A stretch of 64,000 nucleotides of DNA from Sulfitobacter sp. M39 (GTDB taxonomy: Bacteria > Pseudomonadota > Alphaproteobacteria > Rhodobacterales > Rhodobacteraceae): positions 1-64,000 of the forward strand of contig NZ_WMDZ01000003.1 in the NCBI RefSeq assembly GCF_021735935.1, given 5' to 3'. Position numbers and translations under genes: made by a program. The notes under the pieces are model-generated. The model worked only from the letters and a program-made list of their open reading frames with translations, searched no databases and had not been told where the DNA came from. Below are positions 52,821 through 62,351 of the stretch, piece after piece (the first letter of the stretch is position 1; each line of letters begins with the position of its first letter).

Positions 52821-54602
52821 ATGGCACGGCGGCTGGCGAAAACAGATGTGGTCATCATCGGGGCCGGTTGGACGGGTCTGACAGCTGCATATGAGCTTGC
52901 CCATGCTGGCAAACGCTGTGTCGTGCTGGAGCGTGGATCCTATCGCCATGATGCCGATGATTTCGCCGCCCCCAAGGAACATGACGAGCTAAAATATGCG
53001 GTGCACCACGCGCATATGATCAACACCCGCAAAGAGACCCTGACCTTCCGCAACACTGCCAGCCAGCAGGCGCTGCCGATGCGCAGGCTCGGGTCGTTCC
53101 TGCCCGGTGTTGGGCTTGGCGGCGCGGGCATCCACTGGAACGGCCAGCTTTGGCGGCCCCTGCCCTCCGACCTCGAGATGCGGAGCCATTACGAAAACCG
53201 CTATGGGGCCGACTTCATCCCCGACGATCTGAATGTGCAGGATTGGGGCGTCACCTATGACGAGCTTGAGCCCCATTTTGATTTCTACGAGAAAATCTGC
53301 GGCACCTCCGGTACAGCAGGCCAGATGGCAGACGGCCCGCGTGAAGGCGGCAACCCCTTCGAAGGGCCGCGCAGCGCCGATTATCCCAACCCGCCCATGC
53401 GCCAGCCCATCGGCCCCACAAAATTCGACGAGGCGGCGCACAAGCTTGGCTATCACCCTTTCCCCATGCCCGCCGCCAACGCCACCAAGGAATACACCAA
53501 CCCCTACGGGGCCAAGCTGCATCCCTGCACCTATTGCGGCTTTTGCGAACGCTTTGGCTGCGGCTACTATGCCAAGGCCGACCCGATCATCTGCGTTTAT
53601 GACCAGATCAAATCCCACGAGAATTTCGAGATCCGCTATCAGGCACAAGTCTTGCGGGTCGAGAAGGCAGAGGACGGCAAGACCGCCACCGGCGTCACCT
53701 ATCTGACCGACGCGGGCGAAGAGGTGTTCCAGCCCGCCGATATCGTCTGCATGAACGCCTATGGCCTGTGGAACACGCATCTGATGCTGGTCTCCGGTCT
53801 GGGCAAACCCTACGACCCGAAAACCCGCACGGGCACCGTGGGCCGGAACTATGCCTATCAGACGATGGCAGGCGTGAACGTATTTTTCGATGATCAGGTG
53901 GTGACCAACCCCTTTATGGGGGCGGGGGCGCTTGGCACGGTGATCGACGACTTTAACGGTGACAACTTTGACCACAGCGATCTGGGGTTTCTGGGCGGCG
54001 GCTATATCGCCTGCACGCAGACCAATGGCCGCCCGATCAACTACCAGCCCACGCCCGAAGGCACCCCCGCATGGGGGGCCGACTGGAAGCGTGCCGTGCG
54101 CGAGAATTACCTACACCACGCCAGCCTGACGGTGCACGGGTCGTCCATGGCGACGCCCGATAACTACCTTGACCTCGATCCCACATGGAAAGACGCCTAT
54201 GGCCGCCCGCTGCTGCGGATGACCTTCAACTTCCCCGAAAACGACCGGCGCATGGCCGACTATGTGATGGGCAAGGCGCATGAGATCGCGCGCAACATGG
54301 AGAACGTGACATCCACCTCCGCCAGCAACCGCGCGGCAGAGGGCAGCGATTATTCCATCGTGCCCTACCAGACTACCCATAACACCGGCGGCACGGTGAT
54401 GGGCACGGACCCGACAACCAGCGTCGTGAACCGCTTTGGCCAGATGTGGGATCATCACAACGTCTTTGTCTTCGGCGCGGGGCTGTTTCCGCAGAACCTT
54501 GGCTACAACCCCACGGGGCCGCTGATGGGCGTCGCCTATTGGACGCTCGAGCATATAAAGAACGACTATATCGCTAACCCGCGCCCCCTGATGGACGCCT
54601 AA
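52821..54602 (+). CDS. GMC-family FAD dehydrogenase, large subunit
   Basis: Flavoprotein of 593 residues that oxidises an alcohol or sugar acid at the periplasmic face. N-terminal FAD motif VVIIGAGWTGLTAAYELAHA; C-terminal GMC signature with catalytic His in TTHNTGGTVMGTDPTTS. In the middle is a cysteine cluster Cys236, Cys239, Cys242 and Cys247 (CTYCGFCERFGC) that looks suited to an iron-sulfur cluster. It lacks a signal peptide and would be exported with the Tat small subunit. Electrons should pass to the cytochrome encoded next. Substrate not readable; gluconate 2-dehydrogenase and relatives are the closest families. Confidence 0.92.
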   Translation: MARRLAKTDVVIIGAGWTGLTAAYELAHAGKRCVVLERGSYRHDADDFAAPKEHDELKYAVHHAHMINTRKETLTFRNTASQQALPMRRLGSFLPGVGLGGAGIHWNGQLWRPLPSDLEMRSHYENRYGADFIPDDLNVQDWGVTYDELEPHFDFYEKICGTSGTAGQMADGPREGGNPFEGPRSADYPNPPMRQPIGPTKFDEAAHKLGYHPFPMPAANATKEYTNPYGAKLHPCTYCGFCERFGCGYYAKADPIICVYDQIKSHENFEIRYQAQVLRVEKAEDGKTATGVTYLTDAGEEVFQPADIVCMNAYGLWNTHLMLVSGLGKPYDPKTRTGTVGRNYAYQTMAGVNVFFDDQVVTNPFMGAGALGTVIDDFNGDNFDHSDLGFLGGGYIACTQTNGRPINYQPTPEGTPAWGADWKRAVRENYLHHASLTVHGSSMATPDNYLDLDPTWKDAYGRPLLRMTFNFPENDRRMADYVMGKAHEIARNMENVTSTSASNRAAEGSDYSIVPYQTTHNTGGTVMGTDPTTSVVNRFGQMWDHHNVFVFGAGLFPQNLGYNPTGPLMGVAYWTLEHIKNDYIANPRPLMDA

Positions 54603-54617
54603 AGCAGAGGAGCCGCC

Positions 54618-55364
54618 ATGAATATCCCGCACCGCCCCCTGCTCTGCCTCGCACTCGCAGCCTTTCTGCCCGCGCTGGCCACCGCGCAGGCGATCCCTGC
54701 GGATCAGCCCTATGATACGGCGCGCGACCTGTTCAACTTGACGGTCGATACACCCCCCGACGCCGACACGCTGGCACGGGGGCAGGCGATCGCGCTGCAA
54801 GGCGCGGGCGATGTGCAATCCTGCGTGACCTGCCACAGCGTTGACGGTCAGGGTGACGGGTCGGGCAGTTTCCCGCGGCTGACCGGACAACCGGCGTGGT
54901 ACCTTGACAAGCAGCTGGATGACTACGCCAGCGACGCGCGGCCCGACGACCTGATGACGCCCGTCGCGCAGTCCCTCTCTGAAGACGACCGCGCTGCGGT
55001 CAGCGCCTATTACGCCTCTCTCGTCGCGCCGCTGCGGGTGGCACGCGGGCAGGTCTCGATGCAAGACATCCAGAAAGGTGCCGCCATCGCGCGGGCCGGA
55101 TCGCCCGCCAAGGGCCTGCCCGCCTGCACCAACTGCCACGGGCCCGACGGCACGGGCAACCCGCCCTCGGTGCCCTATCTTGCCGGTCAATACGCCAACT
55201 ACATGGTCCTGCAACTGGACCGCTGGAAACGCGGCCAGCGGGACAATGACTTTGGCGGCATGATGTCGGCAATCGCCCGCAAAATGACCTCCGAGGATAT
55301 GCGCGCCATCAGTGAATATTACGAGCGCGTGGCCAACCCGCTGACGACGAAAGACCCTGAATGA
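54618..55364 (+). CDS. Dihaem cytochrome c, dehydrogenase subunit
   Basis: Periplasmic cytochrome of 248 residues with signal peptide (MNIPHRPLLCLALAAFLPAL) and two haem-binding motifs CVTCH (Cys69-His73) and CTNCH (about 171-175), c4-like. Each is followed by a conserved GPDGTG or GQGDGSG loop, typical of class I cytochromes. Genes for the small and GMC subunits precede it, so it is the electron-transfer subunit. Start has GGAG just before it. Confidence 0.93.
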   Translation: MNIPHRPLLCLALAAFLPALATAQAIPADQPYDTARDLFNLTVDTPPDADTLARGQAIALQGAGDVQSCVTCHSVDGQGDGSGSFPRLTGQPAWYLDKQLDDYASDARPDDLMTPVAQSLSEDDRAAVSAYYASLVAPLRVARGQVSMQDIQKGAAIARAGSPAKGLPACTNCHGPDGTGNPPSVPYLAGQYANYMVLQLDRWKRGQRDNDFGGMMSAIARKMTSEDMRAISEYYERVANPLTTKDPE

Positions 55365-55409
55365 CCCACCACGCCCCTTCCCCCGCACCGCAACAGAACC
55401 GGAGACCCC

Positions 55410-56024
55410 ATGTTTGACTGGATCACCGGCCTGCTGGACGCCGCAGGCTATCTGGGCGTCGCGTTTCTGATGTTCGCGGAAAACGTCTTCCCGCCCATCC
55501 CGTCCGAGCTGATCATGCCGCTGGCGGGGTTTCTGGCCTATCAGGACCAGATGAACTTTGTCGGCGTGGTGATCGCGGGCAGCATCGGGTCACTGGCGGG
55601 CACCTACCTCTACTACATCATCGCGCGTAAGATCGGGCACGACCGCGTGCGGCACCTACTGGAAAAGCATGGCCGCTGGCTCACCATGTCCCCCGAGGAT
55701 CTTGACCGCGCTTCGGACTGGTTCGACCGCCACGGCAATCTGGCCGTGCTCATGGGGCGCATGGTGCCCGCGATCCGCACGCTGATCTCGGTGCCCGCGG
55801 GGCTGACGCCGATGCATCACCTGCCGTTTCTGGCCTTCTCGCTGGCGGGTACGGTGATCTGGAACACATTGCTGACCGGGCTCGGCTACGCGCTCGGGTC
55901 GCAATACGATCTGGTCGCGGACTACATGAACCCCGTGTCCAACGTTGTCATCGGTGCCTTGGTGCTGACCTACATCTACCGCGTGATCCGCAAGAAAGGC
56001 GGCAGCGCAGAAAACACAGCCTAG
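55410..56024 (+). CDS. DedA-family membrane protein
   Basis: Membrane protein of 204 residues with the DedA motifs ENVFPPIPSELIMPLAGF, a reentrant hydrophobic stretch, and GRMVPAIRTLISVPAGLT, where the conserved arginines and the Ser-x-Pro-Ala-Gly patch lie. Members affect lipid scrambling, proton-motive force and envelope homeostasis. It sits between the dehydrogenase cytochrome and the oxidase genes, in the same direction, which is unusual; it may aid the membrane complex or be a passenger. Confidence 0.9.
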   Translation: MFDWITGLLDAAGYLGVAFLMFAENVFPPIPSELIMPLAGFLAYQDQMNFVGVVIAGSIGSLAGTYLYYIIARKIGHDRVRHLLEKHGRWLTMSPEDLDRASDWFDRHGNLAVLMGRMVPAIRTLISVPAGLTPMHHLPFLAFSLAGTVIWNTLLTGLGYALGSQYDLVADYMNPVSNVVIGALVLTYIYRVIRKKGGSAENTA

Positions 56025-56038
56025 CAACAGGAGCCCCC

Positions 56039-57025
56039 TTGCAACACCCTTGGCGCATCTATGCAATCGCCCCGGCCGCCCTGCTTCTGGCGGGCTGCGA
56101 AGGGCGTCAATCCGTGCTGGCCCCCGCCGGTCAGGACGCGGCGGATGTGCTGAACCTCTTTTGGGTGATGCTGGTCGGCGCGGTGATCCTGTGGACCCTC
56201 GTTGCAGTGCTGTTCATCTACGTCACGCGCATCAACCCCGGTGCCATGCGCCGCCGCACCGCCGAGATGCTGATCGTCGGCGGGGGCATCCTCTTTCCCG
56301 TGGTCCTGCTGGGGGGGCTGCTGATGTATTCCCTGCCGCTGATGGGACCGACCCGCGCCGAAGGGGACGGGCTGGTCGTGCGGGTCACCGCCGAACAATG
56401 GTGGTGGCGCGTCGAATACCAACAGCAAGGGGAGACCAGAACAGTCGTCTCGGCAAACGAGCTCCGCCTGCCCGCCGGCGCCCGAACCGAGCTTGTGCTG
56501 AACGCCCATCGGGTGATCCACTCCTTCTGGGTGCCGGCCCTTGGCGGCAAGACCGATATGTTCCCGGGGCGCGAAACCCGCATGACCCTCGCGCCCACCG
56601 ATCCCGGCATCTACCGGGGCCAATGCGCCGAATTCTGCGGCGCCTCCCATGCGTTGATGGCCTTTGAAACCGTGGTGATGCCGCCCGATGACTTCGACCA
56701 ATGGCTGAGCGCAGAGGCGCGCGATGCCAAGCCGCCCCAAGGTGCACTGGCCCAAGCGGGCGCGACCCTGTTCCTTGAGGAAGGCTGCGGCGCCTGCCAC
56801 ACCATTCGTGGCACCAAGGCCATCGGCAAAACCGGCCCGGACCTGACCCATCTGGCAAACCGCCACTCGCTGGCCGCAGGCACCCTGCCCCTGAACGCGC
56901 AGGCCATCGCCACATGGATCGGCCACACCGACACGATCAAACCCGAGGTCAATATGCCCACCTATGACTTCCTGTCCGACGACGACCTCGCGGCGCTCGC
57001 CGCCTATCTGGGGGGGCTGGAATGA
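56039..57025 (+). CDS. coxB: Cytochrome c oxidase subunit II with fused cytochrome c (caa3 type)
   Basis: Lipoprotein of 328 residues beginning with TTG (56039) after AGGAG. The signal ends in a lipobox (LLLAGCEG). Two membrane helices are followed by the CuA domain: His in VIHSFWVPALGGKTDM, then CAEFCGASHALM with two Cys, His and Met. A C-terminal class I cytochrome carries CGACHTIRGT. It receives electrons from the dehydrogenase cytochromes and passes them to subunit I. It overlaps the subunit I gene by 4 bases. Confidence 0.95.
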   Translation: MQHPWRIYAIAPAALLLAGCEGRQSVLAPAGQDAADVLNLFWVMLVGAVILWTLVAVLFIYVTRINPGAMRRRTAEMLIVGGGILFPVVLLGGLLMYSLPLMGPTRAEGDGLVVRVTAEQWWWRVEYQQQGETRTVVSANELRLPAGARTELVLNAHRVIHSFWVPALGGKTDMFPGRETRMTLAPTDPGIYRGQCAEFCGASHALMAFETVVMPPDDFDQWLSAEARDAKPPQGALAQAGATLFLEEGCGACHTIRGTKAIGKTGPDLTHLANRHSLAAGTLPLNAQAIATWIGHTDTIKPEVNMPTYDFLSDDDLAALAAYLGGLE

Positions 57026-59589
57026 CCCGCAGATACCCCGATGTGCTGGACCCCCAAGGAACCTACCCCCCGACCGAGGATATGCTCGCCGAACCCGTCC
57101 CGCAGGATGTCCAAGAGGCGCAGAAAAAACGCCTGCGTGCGGCTTGGAAAACGCCGCAAGGCTGGCGCTACTGGTCGGCGGTGAACAACACCGAGGTCGG
57201 CATCTGGTACACGATGACCGCGTTCTTTTTCATGCTCTGTGCCGGTATTCTGGCGGTGCTCATGCGCACCCAGCTTGCCGTGCCCGAGAATGATTTCCTC
57301 GACGCCGACCGCTATAACCAGTTCTTCACCATGCACGGCTCGGCGATGATGTTCCTCTTTGCCGTGCCCATGTTCGAGGCGATCTCGATCCTGCTGCTGC
57401 CCGGTATGCTAGGCGCGCGCGACATGCCGTTCCCGCGGCTCAGCGCCTATGGCTACTGGTGTTTCCTGATCGGCGGCATCTTTGTCTTCGGGTCCATCCT
57501 GTTCGACTCCGCGCCAAAGGCGGGCTGGTTCATGTACCCCCCGCTCGCCACCAAGGAAGAAGGCATCGGCCCCGATATCTGGCTTCTGGGCCTCTCTTTT
57601 ATCGAGGTCGCCTCCATCGCCGCGGCGGTCGAGCTGATCGTCGGCGCGCTCAAATGCCGCCCGCCGGGGATGCGCGTCAACATCATGCCGCTGTATGCGT
57701 GGTATGTGATGGTCGTGGGCGGGATGATCCTCTTTGCCTTCCCGCCGCTGATCGCGGGGGATTTCCTGTTCGAACTCGAACGTTCCTTCGATTGGCCGTT
57801 CTTTGATCCCGTCCGGGGCGGCGACCCGATGCTCTGGCAGCATCTGTTCTGGATTTTCGGCCATCCGGAGGTCTACATCATCTTCCTGCCCTCCATCGCG
57901 ATCGCCGCGATGATCGTGCCCACCGTCGCACGCACGCCCATCGTGGGCTATTCGTGGATCGTGCTCAGTGCGGTTGGCACGGGGTTCTTGTCCTTCGGGC
58001 TGTGGGTGCATCACATGTTCACCACCGGCCTGCCCCAGATCAGTCTGGGTTTCTTCTCTGCCGCGTCCGAGGCCGTGGTGATCCCCACCGGCATCCAGCT
58101 TTTCGCCTTTGTCGCAACGCTGATGGTGGGACGGGTCAAGATGACCCTGCCGATGCTCTGGATCGCGGGCGCGCTGGCGATCTTTGTCGCGGGCGGTCTG
58201 ACAGGGGTGATGCTGGCCATCGTGCCCTTCAACTGGCAGGCGCATGACAGCTACTTCGTCGTGGCCCACCTGCATTACACGCTGTTCGGCGGCATGGTCT
58301 TTCCGGTCATGGCGGGCGTCTATTATTTCTTCCCGTTCTTCCGCAAAAAGCTTCTGTCCGAAACCCTTGGCCGTTGGGCCTTCTGGCTGATCTTTGTGGG
58401 CTTCAACGTCACCTTCCTGCCGATGCATCTGACGGGGCTTAAGGGGATGCCGCGCCGGATCTTCACCTACCCGGGCAGCGCGGGCTGGGACTGGCTCAAT
58501 ATGATGTCCACCGTCGGGGCCTATATCACCGCCGCAGGCTTTGCCGTCTTCGTCTACGATCTGCTGCGGCCCAAAGCGTACCAAGGCCAGATCAAGCGCA
58601 ACCCGTGGGGCGGCGGCACGCTGGAATGGGCCCATGATGTGCCCGAAGAGGCATGGGGCAACCGTTCGGTGCCCTATATCACTTCGCGCTATCCGCTGTG
58701 GGACCAGCCCAAACTGGTCGAGCGTATGGACGCGGGCCGCTACTATCTGCCCGACGCCCCCGAGGGCAAACGCGAGACGCTGATCACCTCGGTCATCGAC
58801 GCGAAACCGCTGATGGTGCAGCGCGTCACCGGCCCCGCGTGGATCACCATGCTCGCCGCGTTCTTCACCGGCGGTGCGTTCATCTTCCCCACCTTCCACA
58901 TATACGAACCCGCCATCGTCTGCGGCGCCTTCGCCATTGTCTGCGTGCTCTACTGGCTCTGGACCAGCACAGCACAGGTGCCGGATCAGGAGCGCAAGGA
59001 CGTGGGCCTTGGCCTCAGCCTGCCGACCTACGCCTCCGGGCCGACCTCTGTCGGGTGGTGGGCGGTCTGGATCACGATGCTGGGCGACAGCACCGCCTTC
59101 GCCAGCCTCGTCTTCGGGTTCTTCTTCTACTGGACCGCGCGACCGGACTTTATCACCATCGGAGCGGACCACGCCACGGGTGCCGCCGTCGCGCTTGGGG
59201 TCACGCTGTTTGTCGTCTCATGGGCCGCGACCGTGCTCGCACGCGAGGTCAATAAACGCAGCCATATCACGCTGGCACGCATCGCATTGGCACTGGCGGC
59301 GATCTGCACCGCGGGCGGAGCGGGGCTGATCATCCTGTCGGTCCTCGACCTTGAGCCCACAACCCATGTCTACCCCGCCACCATGTGGGCGCTGATGGTC
59401 TGGCTGGTGGCCCATTCCCTGCTGGGAGTCATCATGCAGCTTTACGCGCTGGCAGGGTCGATATTTGGCAAGGTCACCCCACAATATGACGCCGACCTGT
59501 GCAACGTGACGCTGTTTTGGCACTTCATGGTGCTGACCGCACTGGTCACCGGCTTTATTCTGGGCGTGGCCCCAAGGCTGCTGGCATGA
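57022..59589 (+). CDS. ctaD: Cytochrome c oxidase subunit I-III fusion
   Basis: Fusion of 855 residues. The first part (to about 560) is haem-copper subunit I: haem a ligand in FTMHGSAMMF, the cross-linked His-Glu-Tyr region GHPEVYIIF, CuB pair HHMF and the haem ligands HLHYTLFGG. The glutamate in GHPEVY marks A1 type. The rest (about 600-855) is subunit III-like with helices ending DADLCNVTLFWHFMVLTALV. Subunit I/III fusions are known from caa3 oxidases. It is coupled on both sides by 4-base overlaps. Confidence 0.95.
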   Translation: MTRRYPDVLDPQGTYPPTEDMLAEPVPQDVQEAQKKRLRAAWKTPQGWRYWSAVNNTEVGIWYTMTAFFFMLCAGILAVLMRTQLAVPENDFLDADRYNQFFTMHGSAMMFLFAVPMFEAISILLLPGMLGARDMPFPRLSAYGYWCFLIGGIFVFGSILFDSAPKAGWFMYPPLATKEEGIGPDIWLLGLSFIEVASIAAAVELIVGALKCRPPGMRVNIMPLYAWYVMVVGGMILFAFPPLIAGDFLFELERSFDWPFFDPVRGGDPMLWQHLFWIFGHPEVYIIFLPSIAIAAMIVPTVARTPIVGYSWIVLSAVGTGFLSFGLWVHHMFTTGLPQISLGFFSAASEAVVIPTGIQLFAFVATLMVGRVKMTLPMLWIAGALAIFVAGGLTGVMLAIVPFNWQAHDSYFVVAHLHYTLFGGMVFPVMAGVYYFFPFFRKKLLSETLGRWAFWLIFVGFNVTFLPMHLTGLKGMPRRIFTYPGSAGWDWLNMMSTVGAYITAAGFAVFVYDLLRPKAYQGQIKRNPWGGGTLEWAHDVPEEAWGNRSVPYITSRYPLWDQPKLVERMDAGRYYLPDAPEGKRETLITSVIDAKPLMVQRVTGPAWITMLAAFFTGGAFIFPTFHIYEPAIVCGAFAIVCVLYWLWTSTAQVPDQERKDVGLGLSLPTYASGPTSVGWWAVWITMLGDSTAFASLVFGFFFYWTARPDFITIGADHATGAAVALGVTLFVVSWAATVLAREVNKRSHITLARIALALAAICTAGGAGLIILSVLDLEPTTHVYPATMWALMVWLVAHSLLGVIMQLYALAGSIFGKVTPQYDADLCNVTLFWHFMVLTALVTGFILGVAPRLLA

Positions 59590-59993
59590 ACCAGATCTCC
59601 ACCGAAGAAGAGCAAGAGGAATTCCTCGAGGAACAAGACAGCCTCTGGCGGCTCGCCCTCAGCCCCACGCTTTGGGCGCTGCATTTCGTGATCTGCTACG
59701 GTGCCACAACCGTATTCTGCGCCGATCACATCCTCGGCGTGGATTACCTTGCCACCCTGCGCCTTGGCATCGGGATGCTGACCATAGGCATCTTGGCGGC
59801 GATCGTCTGGCTGGGCTGGGGTGCGTGGCGGCAATGGGATGTGGTGCGCGACCGCGAATGGGAAAACGACGCGGGCAATAACGAGGACCGCCACCAGTTC
59901 ATAGGCCACGCGGCCTTCCTGCTGTCGCTGATCTCGGCGGTCGGGGTGATCTATGTCTCGCTCCCCGTGCTCCTGATCGCCAGCTGCGCATGA
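59586..59993 (+). CDS. Small membrane protein of oxidase cluster
   Basis: Protein of 135 residues with an acidic N-terminus (NQISTEEEQEEFLEEQDSLW) and three hydrophobic segments. The gene overlaps both neighbours by 4 bases, so its products are made with the oxidase. Position suggests a subunit IV-like or assembly part of the caa3 oxidase. No family can be named. Confidence 0.75.
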   Translation: MNQISTEEEQEEFLEEQDSLWRLALSPTLWALHFVICYGATTVFCADHILGVDYLATLRLGIGMLTIGILAAIVWLGWGAWRQWDVVRDREWENDAGNNEDRHQFIGHAAFLLSLISAVGVIYVSLPVLLIASCA

Positions 59994-60574
59994 CCCGCGT
60001 GGCGACATATCTGGGGTTTGCCCTGCTTGGCCTGCTCTGGCTGGTCCCGCTGGAACGGCTGACCGGTGCCGCCTTCCCCGTCCATATGCTGCGGCATATG
60101 GGGCTGGTCGCCGTGGTCGCTCCGCTGCTCGCCTTCGGACTGGGCGACCGGCTGCGCTGGCTGATCATCTCTCCGCTGATCGCGACGGTGCTTGAATTCA
60201 TGGTGGTCTGGGCATGGCACCTGCCGCACCTGCACGGGGCGGCCTATCTGCTGCCCGCGGGCTTTGCGCTGGAACAGGGCAGCTTCCTGATCGTCGGTCT
60301 GCTGGTCTGGGTCAGCGCCCTGCGCGCGCACAACGGGCTGGCGGGGGCCGGATCGCTGCTGCTGACCTCCATGCATATGACTCTGCTCGGGGCGCTGCTG
60401 ATCCTCGCCCCCCGCGATGTCTTTGCCGAGATTTGCGGCCGCGCCGCCGATCTTGGCGGGCAACAACTGGGCGGGCTGCTGATGCTGGGCATCGGCACAC
60501 CGGTCTATCTGATCGCCGGATTGTGGCTGGTGGGCCGCGACCTGCGCAGCGCCGACCCCGCACCCCAAACGTAA
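59990..60574 (+). CDS. ctaG: caa3-type oxidase assembly protein CtaG-like
   Basis: Membrane protein of 194 residues with about six hydrophobic segments. The pattern HMLRHMGLVAVVAPLLAFG and WAWHLPHLHGAAYLL, and later LTSMHMTLLGALLILAPRDV, with several histidines and methionines in the helices, matches the caa3_CtaG (DUF1404-like) family associated with copper delivery to oxidase. This is distinct from the Cox11-type CtaG. Gene order with subunits II and I supports it. Confidence 0.85.
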   Translation: MTRVATYLGFALLGLLWLVPLERLTGAAFPVHMLRHMGLVAVVAPLLAFGLGDRLRWLIISPLIATVLEFMVVWAWHLPHLHGAAYLLPAGFALEQGSFLIVGLLVWVSALRAHNGLAGAGSLLLTSMHMTLLGALLILAPRDVFAEICGRAADLGGQQLGGLLMLGIGTPVYLIAGLWLVGRDLRSADPAPQT

Positions 60575-60587
60575 CGGAGCAAACGCA

Positions 60588-61652
60588 ATGAGAACCGTGA
60601 TCAAAACCCTGATCGTTCTGGCCCTGCTGGGGGCTGTCGGCGCGGTGACCATCGTGGGGCTGGGGCTGTTCAACGTCTCTGCCCGCGCGGGCCATATTCC
60701 GGGCGTGTCCTGGGTGCTGCACACCGCCTACCGTCAGTCGGTCAAACTCCGCGCCCCTGACGCCGAACAGGTGCCCGACCTGTCCGATCCCGATCTCGTC
60801 GCCCTTGGCGCGGGACATTTCGACAGCGCCTGCAGCTTCTGCCACGCCGCCCCCGACCGCATCCATTCCGCCACCGCCGACGCCATGTCGCCCGAACCGC
60901 CCCATATCACCGACGCCGTCGCCGACTGGCAGCCGCAACATCTGTTCACCATCGTCAAGGACGGCGTCAAGATGAGCGGCATGCCCTACTGGCCCGCCGA
61001 AAACCGCGAGGACGAGATTTGGGCCATGGTCGCCTTCCTCACCCATGTCCGAAAGATGGAGGGCGCGGGCTTTGACGCGCTGCTGGCGTCAGACGCAGCG
61101 GGCGACGACACCGCGCTGACCTATTGCGCATCCTGCCACGGCGCGACGGGCGACAGTAAAGGCAACGGCCATATCCCCCGCCTCGATATCCTCGACGAAG
61201 GATACATGCAGGACGCGATCACCGCCTATCGCACGGGCGCGCGGGACAGCGGCTTTATGGCCCATGCGGCGACGCAGCTTCCCCCTGATGCCCTGACCCG
61301 CGTGATCCGCCACTATGCCGCATCTTCGCCCGATGGCCCGACCCCGACAGCCCCCCTGCCCCCGGCAGAGCTTGAGCTGATGGAGCAAGGCGCCGGCGTC
61401 GCCGCCATCGGCAATATCGACGCGCCGTCTTGCGCGTCCTGCCACGGCCCCGGTCTGGAACAAACCAAACCCGGCTTCCCGCGCATCAGCGGCCAGCCGC
61501 GCCCCTATCTGGCGCAGCAGCTGAAGCTTTGGCGCGATGGCACACGCGGCGGCGGCCCCCGCAAAGAGCTGATGGAAAAAGCCGCCCGCAATCTGTCAGA
61601 TGCCGAGATCGACGCGCTGGCGCTGTATTATTCCCAGCTTCCGGCGGAATAA
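60588..61652 (+). CDS. Trihaem membrane-anchored cytochrome c
   Basis: Protein of 354 residues with an N-terminal membrane anchor (residues about 5-27) and three CxxCH motifs: CSFCH (82-86), CASCH (about 180) and CASCH (about 280). The last two domains are class I cytochromes of the dihaem dehydrogenase-subunit type. It closes the dehydrogenase-oxidase cluster, 13 bases after ctaG, and may carry electrons from other donors to the caa3 oxidase. It ends 15 bases before a convergent gene. Confidence 0.92.
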   Translation: MRTVIKTLIVLALLGAVGAVTIVGLGLFNVSARAGHIPGVSWVLHTAYRQSVKLRAPDAEQVPDLSDPDLVALGAGHFDSACSFCHAAPDRIHSATADAMSPEPPHITDAVADWQPQHLFTIVKDGVKMSGMPYWPAENREDEIWAMVAFLTHVRKMEGAGFDALLASDAAGDDTALTYCASCHGATGDSKGNGHIPRLDILDEGYMQDAITAYRTGARDSGFMAHAATQLPPDALTRVIRHYAASSPDGPTPTAPLPPAELELMEQGAGVAAIGNIDAPSCASCHGPGLEQTKPGFPRISGQPRPYLAQQLKLWRDGTRGGGPRKELMEKAARNLSDAEIDALALYYSQLPAE

Positions 61653-61667
61653 GCAAAAAGAGTAACC

Positions 61668-62351
61668 CTAGTCGAGCGCACCAGAATCTGCCCGCAGAAA
61701 CATCTTTTTGCGGCGCGACCACCGAAGCCCGACGTCACGTGCCGTACGCTCCATCCCGCGGTGCAATCCATAGTGGCGCAGAAACGGTATCCAGGACGGC
61801 AGCTTGGTCACGCTGTGATCGCCAAAGCCGTCCACGATCAGCGGTCGCCACGTCCCGTCCTGCTCGCCCCACACGATATTTCTTGGGCCAACGTTCGGCG
61901 CAACCACCCCAAGCGCAAACATCGCGCGGGAAAAGTCGTTCAACGCTTTCAGCGCCGGCGTATCCAGCAGGTCCTGTGCAATGAATTCATCCAGCGTCAG
62001 CCCCAGCCCGCCTGTCGCCGGCCCCACACGTTGCATCAAAAGGCCCAACCCGTGATCGGTGCGCATGATGCCATTGGTGGACGCGATCGGCGACGCATGC
62101 CCCATCTGGTAGCTGCGAATTCGTATGGTGATGTCGTGGTTCACCTCGCGAAACAACGCGCGATGCGGAGCCATGGGAAAATGCTTGTGCAGAAACGGTT
62201 TTAAGCCGCCGCGCGCAGACTCGCTGACGGGCCTTAGCGGGACTTTGACAACAAGGTCATCAGGTGCCGTGACCGAAAAAACCGCCCTGCCCTCCTCTCT
62301 CCTAAGAAGAGTGCCGGTTTCATTATGAATGAGTTGAACTGTTGCTGACAT
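61668..62351 (-). CDS. YrbL-family protein (kinase-like)
   Basis: Cytosolic protein of 227 residues resembling the PhoP-regulated YrbL family. Visible are GLGLLMQRV near residue 100, and the protein-kinase-like elements NVGPRNIVWGEQDG and IVDGFGDHSV, placed like the catalytic and metal-binding loops, though the catalytic Asp before the loop is missing. Function is unknown. It is convergent with the cytochrome gene and divergent from TRAP system C across 229 bases in which I see no clear operator. Confidence 0.75.
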   Translation of the reverse strand: MSATVQLIHNETGTLLRREEGRAVFSVTAPDDLVVKVPLRPVSESARGGLKPFLHKHFPMAPHRALFREVNHDITIRIRSYQMGHASPIASTNGIMRTDHGLGLLMQRVGPATGGLGLTLDEFIAQDLLDTPALKALNDFSRAMFALGVVAPNVGPRNIVWGEQDGTWRPLIVDGFGDHSVTKLPSWIPFLRHYGLHRGMERTARDVGLRWSRRKKMFLRADSGALD

